Positions 55,759-64,000 of a stretch of 64,000 nucleotides of DNA are shown one piece after another. Position 1 is the first letter of the stretch. Each line of letters starts with the position of its first letter. Location of the stretch: contig CACLQG010000001.1 of NCBI GenBank assembly GCA_902609035.1, forward strand, positions 47,721 through 111,720, written 5' to 3'. The notes beneath the pieces are model-generated. The model was given only the letters and a program-made list of their open reading frames with translations, made no database searches and was not told the DNA's origin. The position numbers were made by a program, and so were the translations under genes. This DNA comes from an uncultured Bacteroidota bacterium. GTDB taxonomy: Bacteria; Bacteroidota; Bacteroidia; Flavobacteriales; Flavobacteriaceae.

Positions 55759-57114
55759 ATGCTCTCAGAATTAATCGATTTTTTAGGAAGTCTTCACCCC
55801 CTCATAGTCCATCTGCCCATTGGTATTGTCTGTTTGACCATTGCCATTGACGTTTTTATGAAAAATAAAAACAACAGCGTACGGCGGGTCATCACCATGG
55901 GATGGTTCTTTTCGTTTTTCAGTGGAATGCTTGCCGCCGCATTTGGCTGGTTCTTGGGAGATAATGGCTATTATTTTGAATCTCAAATCAATATCCACCG
56001 TTGGAGTGGAATTGCTTTTGTCGGCCTCTGCTTTATTGTATGGCTAGTGCTCTTCCTCAACTTTCGCTTTTCGCTCCCTATGAAGCGTTCTATCAACATG
56101 ACCACAATCATTCTGTTGACTGTAACAGGACATTTTGGAGGAGAAATGACACATGGTCAAAACTACCTGTTTGAAAGCCTTCCTTTTGTCAAAAAAGAAA
56201 TTTCCGTTCTCTCCATCACCGAAGCCAAACGCAGCGAGTTGGATTCCCTTTTTGTTTACGAAGATTTGGTATACCCCGTTTTGGTAGAAAAGTGCATGGC
56301 TTGCCACAACCAAAACAATGCCTATGGGGGACTCAATATGAGCGCCTATGAAAGCATGGTTAAAGGAGGCAACAGCGGTGCAGGTATTCAAAAAGGAAAC
56401 CCTTACACCAGTCTTATATATAAAAGAGTAAGTTTCCCTCATGATCATCCTAAATTCATGCCCCCCGCAGGAGTACCCCTGAGCTATGATCAGATCGCCA
56501 CACTAGAATGGTGGATCGACAATGGAGCCGAACTAAAAATTCCCGTAACTGTGGTACGAAATGACCCCAAGATTCAGCGACTTATGGAGATGCAATACGG
56601 CCTCGACCTGAGGGAAAAAACTTTTTTAGAAAGCTTGATATTGGCTCCCCTTTCCTCAAAAAAAATCCAAGGGATTAGCGAGGAAAAATTCATCTGGCGT
56701 TTCCTCAACGCTGAGGAAAGTTTTCTAGATTTGAAATTTACGGGTAAAATCATCGAAATCGATGATTTATTTAGTCTACAAGAGGTGAAGGAAAATATTA
56801 CCTGGCTCAACCTCGCCGACTGCCGACTCAACGACGACCAGCTGAATTACTTGACGGAGTTACCTAACCTTACCCGATTGAAGATTCAAAAAAATCCTAT
56901 GATAACCGACAGGGGTATTGCATTGCTGACAGGACTGAAGAACCTCAGCGAACTGAACTTATATGGAACCCGAGTTAGCGATGAGGCCTTCTTCTATTTG
57001 GGACAGATGACGGGACTTAAAAAGTTGTTTCTTTGGAATACTAAGGTAACTCAAAAAGGCATTGTTACTTTTCAAGCCCAGCACCCCGATGTAGAAGTGA
57101 ATGCAGGATTGTAA
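55759..57114 (+). CDS. DUF2231-like membrane cytochrome with leucine-rich repeats
   Basis: In 451 residues, four N-terminal helices (about 5-125, LHPLIVHLPIGIV, typical of DUF2231) are followed by a PSCyt1-type haem domain, CMACH (C179, C182, H183) with a later FMPPAGVPLS. The rest is a leucine-rich-repeat region (about 335-445) of RNI type (LNLADCRLNDDQLNYL, LKIQKNPMITDRGIALL, LNLYGTRVSDEAFFYL, LFLWNTKVTQKGI). It starts 5 bases after the DUF1501 stop. It could anchor the extracellular partners and pass electrons, but nothing direct shows this. Confidence 0.85.
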   Translation: MLSELIDFLGSLHPLIVHLPIGIVCLTIAIDVFMKNKNNSVRRVITMGWFFSFFSGMLAAAFGWFLGDNGYYFESQINIHRWSGIAFVGLCFIVWLVLFLNFRFSLPMKRSINMTTIILLTVTGHFGGEMTHGQNYLFESLPFVKKEISVLSITEAKRSELDSLFVYEDLVYPVLVEKCMACHNQNNAYGGLNMSAYESMVKGGNSGAGIQKGNPYTSLIYKRVSFPHDHPKFMPPAGVPLSYDQIATLEWWIDNGAELKIPVTVVRNDPKIQRLMEMQYGLDLREKTFLESLILAPLSSKKIQGISEEKFIWRFLNAEESFLDLKFTGKIIEIDDLFSLQEVKENITWLNLADCRLNDDQLNYLTELPNLTRLKIQKNPMITDRGIALLTGLKNLSELNLYGTRVSDEAFFYLGQMTGLKKLFLWNTKVTQKGIVTFQAQHPDVEVNAGL

Positions 57115-58407
57115 TTATCGTAATTCAAAGAGATCGTCCTCTTCATTTTCCTCCTGTGGTTTTGAGGATTCTATCTGCTCTACTTTCCGCAATTTGGACA
57201 TTAGCATACGGGTCCGTGTAGTGACCAGCTTGTTGATTTCCTGATCGGCTTCATTAATTTTCTTTTGTGCTTTTTCCAATACGGCTCCAAAAGTGGAAAA
57301 CTCCTTTTTGACACTGGCCAAAATATCCCATACTTCACTACTTCGTTTTTGGATCGCTAAGGTCTTAAAGCCCATTTGTAAGCTGTTGAGCATAGCTGCC
57401 AAAGTGGTGGGTCCTGTCAGTATGATTTTGTATTCCCTTTGTAACTCAGCGATCACCTCAGGATGACGGGTCACCTCTGCATACAAACCTTCAAAAGGCA
57501 AAAACATAATACCAAAATCGGTGGTATGGGGCGGGTCGATATAGCGTTGCGATATATCTTTGGCAAACTTTTTTACGCTAGTGAGTAATGACCTTAGGGA
57601 TGTTTCTATCGCCAGTGCATCACCTATTTCGTAGGCAGTTTGCAGACGGGCATAATCCTCCTGTGGAAACTTTGCATCTACTGGTAGATAGACAGGGCCA
57701 CTGCTGTGACTCTTACCAGGCAATTTGATAGCGTATTCAACCAAACCATCCGAACTTATTTTAGTTTTTACATTGGCATCGTATTGTTCTGGCGCTAAGA
57801 TTTGTTCCAAAATATTCCCCAGTTGTATCTCGCCCAAAACCCCACTGGTTTTGACATTGCTCAGTACCTTTTTAAGGTCCCCTACACCAGACGCTAAGGT
57901 TTGCATTTCCCCAAGTCCCTTTTGTACTTTAAGCAATTGCTGGGTCACCATCTCAAAAGATTTTCCCAAGCGCTCTTCTAAGGTTTTGTGTAATTTTTCG
58001 TCTACCGTCTCGCGCATTTTTTCTAACCTTAGTTCCGTGGATTTTACCAACTCATCTTGCTTTCGATTAAGGCGTTCAAAATTTTGTTTTTGCAGTTCGT
58101 TAAATGCGGTGACATTTTTTGAGAAGGACTCTTGAAAATCTTTGAGGGTAGTTCGTAACTCCTCCCGGTCTTCCTTAGCTTTTTTGGCTAATGCCTCACT
58201 CAGGTGTTCTATACTTTGGGTAATCTCCAAACGGTTTTCCCGAAGGTTTTTGGTCAACTCTACACGATTTTGGTAAAACTCTCCTTTGATCAACTCCCGC
58301 AACTCCCCCGTAAGGCCACTGCTCCCCTGCTCTCTATATAGCAAATACAAAAGTAAACCCAAAGTCAATGCCGATAAAACCAATAATCCAATTTCCATCC
58401 CTATCAT
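57115..58407 (-). CDS. rmuC: DNA recombination protein RmuC
   Basis: The 430-residue protein has an N-terminal membrane helix (about 3-22), a long coiled coil (30-180) and the RmuC domain (about 190-380) with SGVLGEIQLGNILEQILAPEQYD, VYLPVDAKFPQEDYARL, FGIMFLPFEGLYAEV and GPTTLAAMLNSLQMGFKTL. It limits inversions at short repeats and resembles restriction-nuclease folds. The stop codon abuts the stop of the convergent cytochrome gene. It looks like a housekeeping gene next to the accessory block. Confidence 0.94.
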   Translation of the reverse strand: MIGMEIGLLVLSALTLGLLLYLLYREQGSSGLTGELRELIKGEFYQNRVELTKNLRENRLEITQSIEHLSEALAKKAKEDREELRTTLKDFQESFSKNVTAFNELQKQNFERLNRKQDELVKSTELRLEKMRETVDEKLHKTLEERLGKSFEMVTQQLLKVQKGLGEMQTLASGVGDLKKVLSNVKTSGVLGEIQLGNILEQILAPEQYDANVKTKISSDGLVEYAIKLPGKSHSSGPVYLPVDAKFPQEDYARLQTAYEIGDALAIETSLRSLLTSVKKFAKDISQRYIDPPHTTDFGIMFLPFEGLYAEVTRHPEVIAELQREYKIILTGPTTLAAMLNSLQMGFKTLAIQKRSSEVWDILASVKKEFSTFGAVLEKAQKKINEADQEINKLVTTRTRMLMSKLRKVEQIESSKPQEENEEDDLFELR

Positions 58408-58590
58408 TTATTGCAAATTAAAAAGAATTGAGCAGGGAGAGATAGACAATAAAGAAAAGTAATAAACAAGAGTGGAAAAGCTTGATAAATTTTAATCTTT
58501 TGACGTTTAAAATGGAATTGGAATTTAGACCCTCAGGTGTAATTTTTTAAAATTAACTATGCTAAATTTATCACAAACATTACAATTAAT

Positions 58591-59937
58591 TTACCGAATG
58601 ACCAAAGCTTGTGTTTGTAATTCCTCAAAAGCCACATGTTGGTCGGTAGATAAATTTTGATTTATCAAGTTATTTTGCTCGTAAGGATCGCCCTGAAGGT
58701 CATAAAAACGTGAGCTGCCGTTGTCTAGTACGATTAATTTATAACGTTCATTTCGTAGGGTGTAACCAGATTTTGCAGGTTTTTGAAAATCTAAAATTTC
58801 CGAATAATTGTAGTTTCTTGGGCTAATAGCCGTATCAGAAAAAGTATTGTAGAAGCTCTGACTGTCATGATATTGTGGAGTTTCCACTCCTGCTATTTGT
58901 GAAATGGTAGAAAACAAATCGGCAGTATGCACTAGGCTCCTGTCCCGCTGGCCTTTTCGACTTACCCCAGAGCCAGAAACCACCAAAGGGACATGGATGC
59001 CTCCTTGGTATAAAGAGCCTTTGGATCGGTTGGATAAAAAGGGCGATTGTATTACACTGCCAGGAGTACCATTGTCCCCCACAAAAATAACCACGGTATT
59101 TTCCCGTTCCGCTATTGGAATTTGGCTTAACAAGCGCCCTATTTCATAATCTATACTTTCTATCATTGCCATATAGTAGGGTCTAGGATTGAACTCTAAA
59201 CTGGTGGGATCATCTACAAGGCTCCCTTGCGAATGCATTTTGGCAGGAGGTAAATGGAAAGGAGAATGGGGGGCGGTATAGGCCAACCAACAAAACCATG
59301 GCTTTTCTTGCGCATTGACCCATTCAATGGCCAGATCAGTCAATTTGGTGGTTATATATTCTTCATTGGTATTGGTTTGTCCGTTAATAGTGAGTTCCCA
59401 TTGGTTGTAATCTGTTAAGTTACCGGGAATCAATCCTGCAAAGTAATCGATACCCATCTCATTAGGTCGACTGTTCTCATTGTTGGACAAATGCCATTTG
59501 CCAATCAGAGCGCTGGCATATAAATTACCTAATTGCTGATCGAGGTAGGCTTGAATAGTTGTTTCGGTTTCAGGTAGAGTTCCTGCATTGGAGGTATTGA
59601 GTACCCCGCTATTAATTCCGTATTTTCCTGTGATGATCGTGGCTCGGGTAGGAGCACACATGGGAGCAGACCATACATTGTCATAGGTGATCCCACTGGC
59701 TTGCAACTCCATCAAGTTGGGCATATGGGGCTGGACCGTTCCTATACCATAGCCTGGGGTGGCATCTACTCCCATATCGTCAGCGATGATCAAAAGGATA
59801 TTCGGAGAATGAACCATTCCCTCTGGCATGATTTCTACTATTGAAGTGAGGCCGTCTGTTTTACTACAGGCAAAGCTGAGAGACAATAACATTACCGCTA
59901 GAAAATTTATAAAATTTTGTTTTGTATAATTCATCAA
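58591..59937 (-). CDS. Sulfatase, lipoprotein, with CxPTR motif
   Basis: This 448-residue S1-type sulfatase has a lipoprotein signal (SFAC, Cys24) and the active-site motif CAPTRATIITG (C94), with Thr in place of Ser, a tolerated variant. Other metal and substrate residues are in IADDMG (51-56) and FVGDNGTPG near residue 294, and GKWHLS near 165. The C-terminal part has RFYDLQGDPYEQNN, typical of arylsulfatase-like enzymes. The substrate is unknown. It is followed downstream by rmuC on the same strand. Confidence 0.9.
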   Translation of the reverse strand: MMNYTKQNFINFLAVMLLSLSFACSKTDGLTSIVEIMPEGMVHSPNILLIIADDMGVDATPGYGIGTVQPHMPNLMELQASGITYDNVWSAPMCAPTRATIITGKYGINSGVLNTSNAGTLPETETTIQAYLDQQLGNLYASALIGKWHLSNNENSRPNEMGIDYFAGLIPGNLTDYNQWELTINGQTNTNEEYITTKLTDLAIEWVNAQEKPWFCWLAYTAPHSPFHLPPAKMHSQGSLVDDPTSLEFNPRPYYMAMIESIDYEIGRLLSQIPIAERENTVVIFVGDNGTPGSVIQSPFLSNRSKGSLYQGGIHVPLVVSGSGVSRKGQRDRSLVHTADLFSTISQIAGVETPQYHDSQSFYNTFSDTAISPRNYNYSEILDFQKPAKSGYTLRNERYKLIVLDNGSSRFYDLQGDPYEQNNLINQNLSTDQHVAFEELQTQALVIR

Positions 59938-59977
59938 TATAATTTAACCGAATGACATTTGGAATACCCTACTTTTT

Positions 59978-60838
59978 TTAAGAAAACTGACGGATCAATC
60001 CCTCTTGTGCGGATGAAGCTACCAAAAGTCCATCCCGGTTGAAGATAGAGCCTCGGGAAAAGCCTCGGGAGTTAGAAGCACTAGGGCTGTCCATGGCATA
60101 GAGCAACCAATCTTCCAAAGAAAAGGAACGGTGAAACCAAATGGCATGGTCAATACTGGTGTAGAAAGTGGAACTTTGGCTTAATTCTTTTTTGTGTGGA
60201 AGAGTGGCCGTTCGCAATAGCCCATAATCGGAAATATAGGCAAGTAGCTGTTGCTGAATGTCAATCCCAAAAGGGGTGGCTTCCTTGGATCGAAACCAGT
60301 AGTTGCTTTCTGCTGGGGCATCTATGTCATCTCTTAGAGTCAGTTTTTCGACGGGTCTGAATTCGATGACCTCGGGTTTGATCTTTTTAAAACGTTGATA
60401 TATCCTAGGGTCGGTATTTTGAACTTCTAATTGCTCTAAGTCACTCAATAATTTTTCGGGTGGGATAAAGTTGGGCATGGAAAACTGATGATCCACTCCG
60501 TTTTGTTCCAATTGAAACGAAGCAGACATGTTAAAGATGGCACGTGCCTCTTGGAAGGCGACTACCCGTCGGGTAGTAAAACTTTTTCCATTACGGATGA
60601 TGTCCACTTCATAGGTGATAGGCAGGTCGAGGTTTCCCCCTAGTATAAAATACCCGTGGAGGGAATGGGCAAATCGATCGGGGGGAACGGTCTGGTAGGC
60701 AGCATTGAGAGATTGCGCCAATACTTGTCCTCCAAATACACGTCCCCAAGAGGTTTGAAAGTTTTGGCCTTCAAAGGTGTTTTCTCGCTTTTTTTCTAAA
60801 GAGATCAGGTCAATTAATTCCTGTATATATTTCATCAT
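59978..60838 (-). CDS. tesB: Acyl-CoA thioesterase II
   Basis: TesB hydrolyses acyl-CoAs to free fatty acids. The 286-residue double hot-dog protein shows GRVFGGQVLAQSLNAA (about 32-47), HSLHGYFILGG, and in the second half HAIWFHRSF, YAMDSPSASNSRGFSRGSIFNRDG and VASSAQEGLIR. It sits between two sulfatase genes but has no obvious link to them; it looks like an ordinary metabolic gene. A TAATTTTG -7 box (60873-60880, minus) may drive it. Confidence 0.95.
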   Translation of the reverse strand: MMKYIQELIDLISLEKKRENTFEGQNFQTSWGRVFGGQVLAQSLNAAYQTVPPDRFAHSLHGYFILGGNLDLPITYEVDIIRNGKSFTTRRVVAFQEARAIFNMSASFQLEQNGVDHQFSMPNFIPPEKLLSDLEQLEVQNTDPRIYQRFKKIKPEVIEFRPVEKLTLRDDIDAPAESNYWFRSKEATPFGIDIQQQLLAYISDYGLLRTATLPHKKELSQSSTFYTSIDHAIWFHRSFSLEDWLLYAMDSPSASNSRGFSRGSIFNRDGLLVASSAQEGLIRQFS

Positions 60839-60877
60839 TAAAATTTATAAGTGAACATTTTTCAAGTTAGAACAAAA

Positions 60878-62308
60878 TTAATAATCTGCTCCCTTATTAC
60901 TATTTTGAACGGATAAATTCCACGCTTTGTAAAGGCTTTGTAAGAGCAGCACTCTATTAGGTTGAAGGCTTGATAAATCGTTTTCCTCCGCTGTGTCTTT
61001 TTGAAGGTCGTATAGCTGGTATTCTTCATCGGAAATACCATATAATTTGTAGTTGTTGTCTATCAAGGCGAGTTGTTTGCCAAATTGAAAAGCTAGGGCT
61101 TTTGTTCTTTTTTGTTTTTGTTGGCTCCAATAAGGCTCGAGGCTTTCCCCGTCATATGGGCGTTCATATTTATTGAGATCGATCTCCAAAATTTGAGCGA
61201 TGGTCGGGAAATAATCAGAGGTAAAACAGGGTACCTTTACTTGAGTTCCTGCGTTGATTTTGGCGGGCCATTCTACAATACCGGGAACCCTGATACCTCC
61301 CTCGTATAAGCTTCTCTTCCTCCCTCGTAACCCTTTTGTAAGCCCTTGTGCCCTGCCGAAGGCTATATTTTTATCTCTAACATCGAGTGAGGTTTCAGGA
61401 CCATTATCCGAGGTATAGAACACCAATGTATTGTCGGCTATGCCAAGGCTCCTGAGTTTTTTTCTCAACCGACCTACCTGATTGTCCAATGCGGAAATGA
61501 CCCCATAGTAATGTTGTTGGTCATCGCTGAGTTCTGAATAGAGGGATTTGTATTTTTCCCCAGTCAAAACAGGTAGATGGGGGGCGTGGAACCAAATAAT
61601 TGATAAAAAGGGTTGTGCTTTTGCAACAGATTGTTCGATAAAGGGAATAACACGATCCATGATGATCCGAGAATCGTCTCCTTCTAGATTTTCAGTGACC
61701 CGCTTTCCAGGACCAGTCCAGTAGAAGGTGCCAAAATGCTCCCCTTCTGTTAAAGAAGCTTTTACATCTTCAGCAGATCGAGAGGGAGTAATCATAGGGT
61801 CCCAAGTGGGTACTTTGGACTCGGTAACAAAACTGACGTCAAAACCATGTTCCCAAGGTGGAGCGTAGTGGTGGTCGTTTTCTTTTTTCCCCCCCCGATT
61901 GGCATCCAAAACATCTCGGGTCAGGGTGCCCAAATGCCATTTGCCAAAATGTCCCGTGCAATAGCCTTTTTCTTTAACCATTTCTGCTAAAGTAATTTCC
62001 CGATTTCTTAGGTGTCCACAGTTGGCACTGCAAATACCCATTCGGGCGGGGTGCCTTCCTGTCATGACACTGGCGCGAGTAGGGGAACAAACAGAACCCG
62101 CAGCATAAAATCGTGAAAAAACAGCGCCGTTTTTCGCCATAGCGTCCAAATGAGGAGTCTTTAGGTTAAGATGTCCATTGTAGCCCACATCTCCCCAACC
62201 TTGATCATCAGCCATGATCAATATGATATTCGGACGATTGGATTGCGCAAATGACACTGTCAAAAAGAAAAGAAAGACGACCCTTAAAATAGATTTTATT
62301 CTCCTCAT
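60878..62308 (-). CDS. Sulfatase, arylsulfatase-like
   Basis: This 476-residue exported S1 sulfatase has a signal peptide to about residue 21 (TVSFAQ). The catalytic motif is CSPTRASVMTG (C74), again CxPTR. Metal ligands are in MADDQGWGD (32-40) and YTSDNGPETS near residue 300; GKWHLG lies near residue 121. The end has YQLYDLQKDTAEENDLS. The arrangement is close to the large arylsulfatase-A-like group common in Planctomycetes and Bacteroidota. The substrate is not predictable. Confidence 0.92.
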   Translation of the reverse strand: MRRIKSILRVVFLFFLTVSFAQSNRPNIILIMADDQGWGDVGYNGHLNLKTPHLDAMAKNGAVFSRFYAAGSVCSPTRASVMTGRHPARMGICSANCGHLRNREITLAEMVKEKGYCTGHFGKWHLGTLTRDVLDANRGGKKENDHHYAPPWEHGFDVSFVTESKVPTWDPMITPSRSAEDVKASLTEGEHFGTFYWTGPGKRVTENLEGDDSRIIMDRVIPFIEQSVAKAQPFLSIIWFHAPHLPVLTGEKYKSLYSELSDDQQHYYGVISALDNQVGRLRKKLRSLGIADNTLVFYTSDNGPETSLDVRDKNIAFGRAQGLTKGLRGRKRSLYEGGIRVPGIVEWPAKINAGTQVKVPCFTSDYFPTIAQILEIDLNKYERPYDGESLEPYWSQQKQKRTKALAFQFGKQLALIDNNYKLYGISDEEYQLYDLQKDTAEENDLSSLQPNRVLLLQSLYKAWNLSVQNSNKGADY

Positions 62309-62322
62309 GATATTTTAAAAAT

Positions 62323-62354
62323 AAACCCTTTCTGACCATGATCAAAAAGGGTTT
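62323..62354 (-). terminator. Terminator downstream of the sulfatase at 62377-63963
   Basis: Arms AAACCCTTT (62323-62331) and AAAGGGTTT (62346-62354) form a 9-bp stem; on the minus strand it is followed by ATTTTT. It separates two sulfatase genes, so they are probably not one transcript. Confidence 0.7.
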
Positions 62355-62376
62355 TGCTTAGTATATTTATAAATAT

Positions 62377-63963
62377 TTAACGATTAATATAGCTTTCTAT
62401 AGCTTGCTGGTCTAACTCATCAGAATCACCGTATTTTTCGCGCATTTCCTCAAATCTTTTGTGCATCATCGATTGTATATCTGCATATTCGGGATCATTG
62501 TATATGTTGTTCATTTCTGAAGGGTCTTTTTCCAAATCGTACATTTCCCAGACGTCGATGTCGTAATAGAAATGCATGAGTTTGTAACGATCGGTTCTTA
62601 CGCCGTGGTGCCTTTTGACCATATGTACTGAGGGATACTCGTAATAGGTATAGTAGATGGCGTCACGCCACTCGCTGGTTTCTTTACTGACCACTTTTCT
62701 GAAGGATTCACCTTGCATATCCTCGGGAATAGATATCCCAGCGTAGTCCAAAAAAGTGGGGGCAAAGTCTAGGTTTTGGATCATTTGATCGATCAGAGTA
62801 CCTGGCTTGATCTCTTTGGGATAACGCATAAGAAGAGGAGTCCTTAGGGATTCCTCATACATGAATCTTTTGTCAAACCATCCGTGTTCTCCCAGGTAAA
62901 ATCCTTGATCAGAGGTGTAAACGACTATGGTGTTTTCAGACAAATTGTTTTCGTCGAGATAGTCCAATACCTCTCCTACTCCATCATCTACGGACTGAAT
63001 GGTTCTGAGGTAGTCTTTAAGATAGCGGTTGAATTTCCATGAAGCGAGTTCTCTTCCTCGGAGTTTAGCGGCTTTCATTGCATCGTTTTTAGGCGTATAT
63101 GCCTTTAGCCATGCTTCACGTTGCTGTGGATTAAAACGATCAAGTTCTTTTTTGAATCGGGTTTCTCTACCGTAGGGGTCTACAACAAATTTGAAATCGT
63201 GTCCCCAACGACCATGTCCTCCATTTCCATTGGTCATGGCGATTTGCTCTTCAGTAGCCGAGATGAGCATTTCTTGCGCGGCCGCAGCAGGGCGACCTTC
63301 GTAGTCATCAAAAAAGTTATCAGGAAAATCGAAAGTCATGTTGTCAAATAGGGTGAGGTATTTTTCCTCAGACTGCCAATTCCTGTGTGGTGCCTTTTGG
63401 TGGTAAAGCAATAGAAAAGGTTTGTTTTTCTCTCTTTTATTTTTGAGCCAATCCAAACTGAGCTGGGTTGTGATAGTGGTCACATACCCCTGAATGCGCT
63501 CTGTAATACCATTGATGATGAAATCTGGGTTGTAATAGTGTCCTTGACCGGGAAGAACCGCAGAGTAATCAAACCCTTGGGGCAAGCCTCTGAGGTGAAT
63601 TTTCCCAACCATAGCAGTTTGGTAGCCAGCTGCTTGGAGGTTTTTAGCAAAATTGGGCTGATCCCAATTATAGTCTTGTATATTGTCCACTTTACCATTA
63701 ATAAAACTGTGTTTTCCAGTTAGCATTACCGCTCTACTGGGTGCACAAATAGAATTGGTGACGAAACCTTTATTGAAAAGAGCCCCTTCTTTGGCAATCC
63801 TATCAATGTTGGGTGTATTATTTAAATCATGACCATAAGCACTTACAGCTTGGAAAGCGTGATCATCGGACATGATAAAAACAATATTGGGGGGTTGAGG
63901 TTTGTCTGGCTCACATGCCAAAAGCAGCGGTAAAAGAAAAATTGACCTTATGAATTTTTTCAT
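62377..63963 (-). CDS. Sulfatase, lipoprotein, GlcNAc-6-sulfatase-like
   Basis: This 528-residue S1 sulfatase has a lipoprotein signal (LLLAC, Cys17). The motif is CAPSRAVMLTG (C73), the standard CxPSR form. Metal-binding parts are MSDDHAF (31-37) and TSDQGFYLGEHGWFDKRFMYEESLRTPLLM near 345. The LYHQKAPHRNW segment near residue 186 and the DDGVGEVLDYLDENNL stretch resemble N-acetylglucosamine-6-sulfatase-type enzymes. This substrate guess is tentative. The last 37 bases of the window are its upstream region and show no clear promoter. Confidence 0.92.
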   Translation of the reverse strand: MKKFIRSIFLLPLLLACEPDKPQPPNIVFIMSDDHAFQAVSAYGHDLNNTPNIDRIAKEGALFNKGFVTNSICAPSRAVMLTGKHSFINGKVDNIQDYNWDQPNFAKNLQAAGYQTAMVGKIHLRGLPQGFDYSAVLPGQGHYYNPDFIINGITERIQGYVTTITTQLSLDWLKNKREKNKPFLLLYHQKAPHRNWQSEEKYLTLFDNMTFDFPDNFFDDYEGRPAAAAQEMLISATEEQIAMTNGNGGHGRWGHDFKFVVDPYGRETRFKKELDRFNPQQREAWLKAYTPKNDAMKAAKLRGRELASWKFNRYLKDYLRTIQSVDDGVGEVLDYLDENNLSENTIVVYTSDQGFYLGEHGWFDKRFMYEESLRTPLLMRYPKEIKPGTLIDQMIQNLDFAPTFLDYAGISIPEDMQGESFRKVVSKETSEWRDAIYYTYYEYPSVHMVKRHHGVRTDRYKLMHFYYDIDVWEMYDLEKDPSEMNNIYNDPEYADIQSMMHKRFEEMREKYGDSDELDQQAIESYINR

Positions 63964-64000
63964 TGTTTATGTTTTATTAAATCATGTACAAAGTATAAAA

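Noticed and set aside
57725..58135. 136-codon plus-strand frame inside rmuC
   Set aside because: It is antisense to the RmuC coiled coil; the serine- and phenylalanine-rich product is typical of a shadow frame.

Overview
The window reads as chromosome of a marine-type member of the Flavobacteriia (Bacteroidota). The evidence is the complete gliding/type IX secretion core gldK-gldL-gldM-gldN, Bacteroidota-type promoters (TTTG about 20 bases upstream of TAnnTTTG), the neighbourhoods purH-mreBCD-mrdA-rodA and miaB-regulator-lptE-secG-groESL, a class II HMG-CoA reductase beside a GYDIA-type GHMP kinase, and a load of sulfatases. DNA is AT-rich and tightly packed; many neighbours overlap by 4-17 bases.

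Layout. 1-0.7 kb: 3' part of thioredoxin reductase. 0.7-3.9 kb (minus): a CPXCG zinc-ribbon-like protein, an ABC-F ATPase and a FAD oxidoreductase. 3.9-12.3 kb (minus): gldN, gldM, gldL, gldK, an arginase-fold protein with a damaged metal site, and topA. 12.4-13.9 kb: a solitary iduronate-sulfatase-like gene. 14.0-20.5 kb (plus): miaB, a sigma-54-type activator without a sensor domain, lptE, an unknown protein, secG, groES, groEL. 20.6-24.4 kb (minus): a four-gene heavy-metal module (HMA protein, TonB-dependent receptor, HYC_CC_PP protein, HMA-MauE/DoxX membrane fusion). 24.7-31.7 kb (plus): purH and the rod-shape/elongasome genes. 31.7-34.9 kb (minus): an orphan peptide-type ABC permease and the tail-specific protease. 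35.0-37.2 kb (plus): surE, a small membrane protein and lpxB. 37.6-39.5 kb (minus): a thioredoxin-fold protein and a POT peptide transporter. 39.6-41.9 kb (plus): HMG-CoA reductase and the GHMP kinase. 41.9-49.5 kb (minus): coaX, an outer-membrane protein, a TPR protein, lptC, a small membrane protein, a CNNM/CorC protein and a SurA/PpiD-like isomerase. 49.6 kb: tRNA-Phe with a clear promoter and terminator.

49.8-64 kb is the accessory part. It holds an alpha/beta-hydrolase esterase, a PSCyt1/DUF1549/LamG/DUF1553 lipoprotein, a Tat-exported DUF1501 protein and a membrane cytochrome fused to leucine-rich repeats. RmuC follows, then three sulfatases with a TesB thioesterase between two of them. 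The esterase-to-cytochrome block looks like a Planctomycetes/Verrucomicrobia-type glycan-processing module carried by a flavobacterium. It has no SusC/SusD pair, regulator or sulfatase maturase in view, and is the least understood part of the window. No prophage, insertion sequence, CRISPR array or rRNA was seen.
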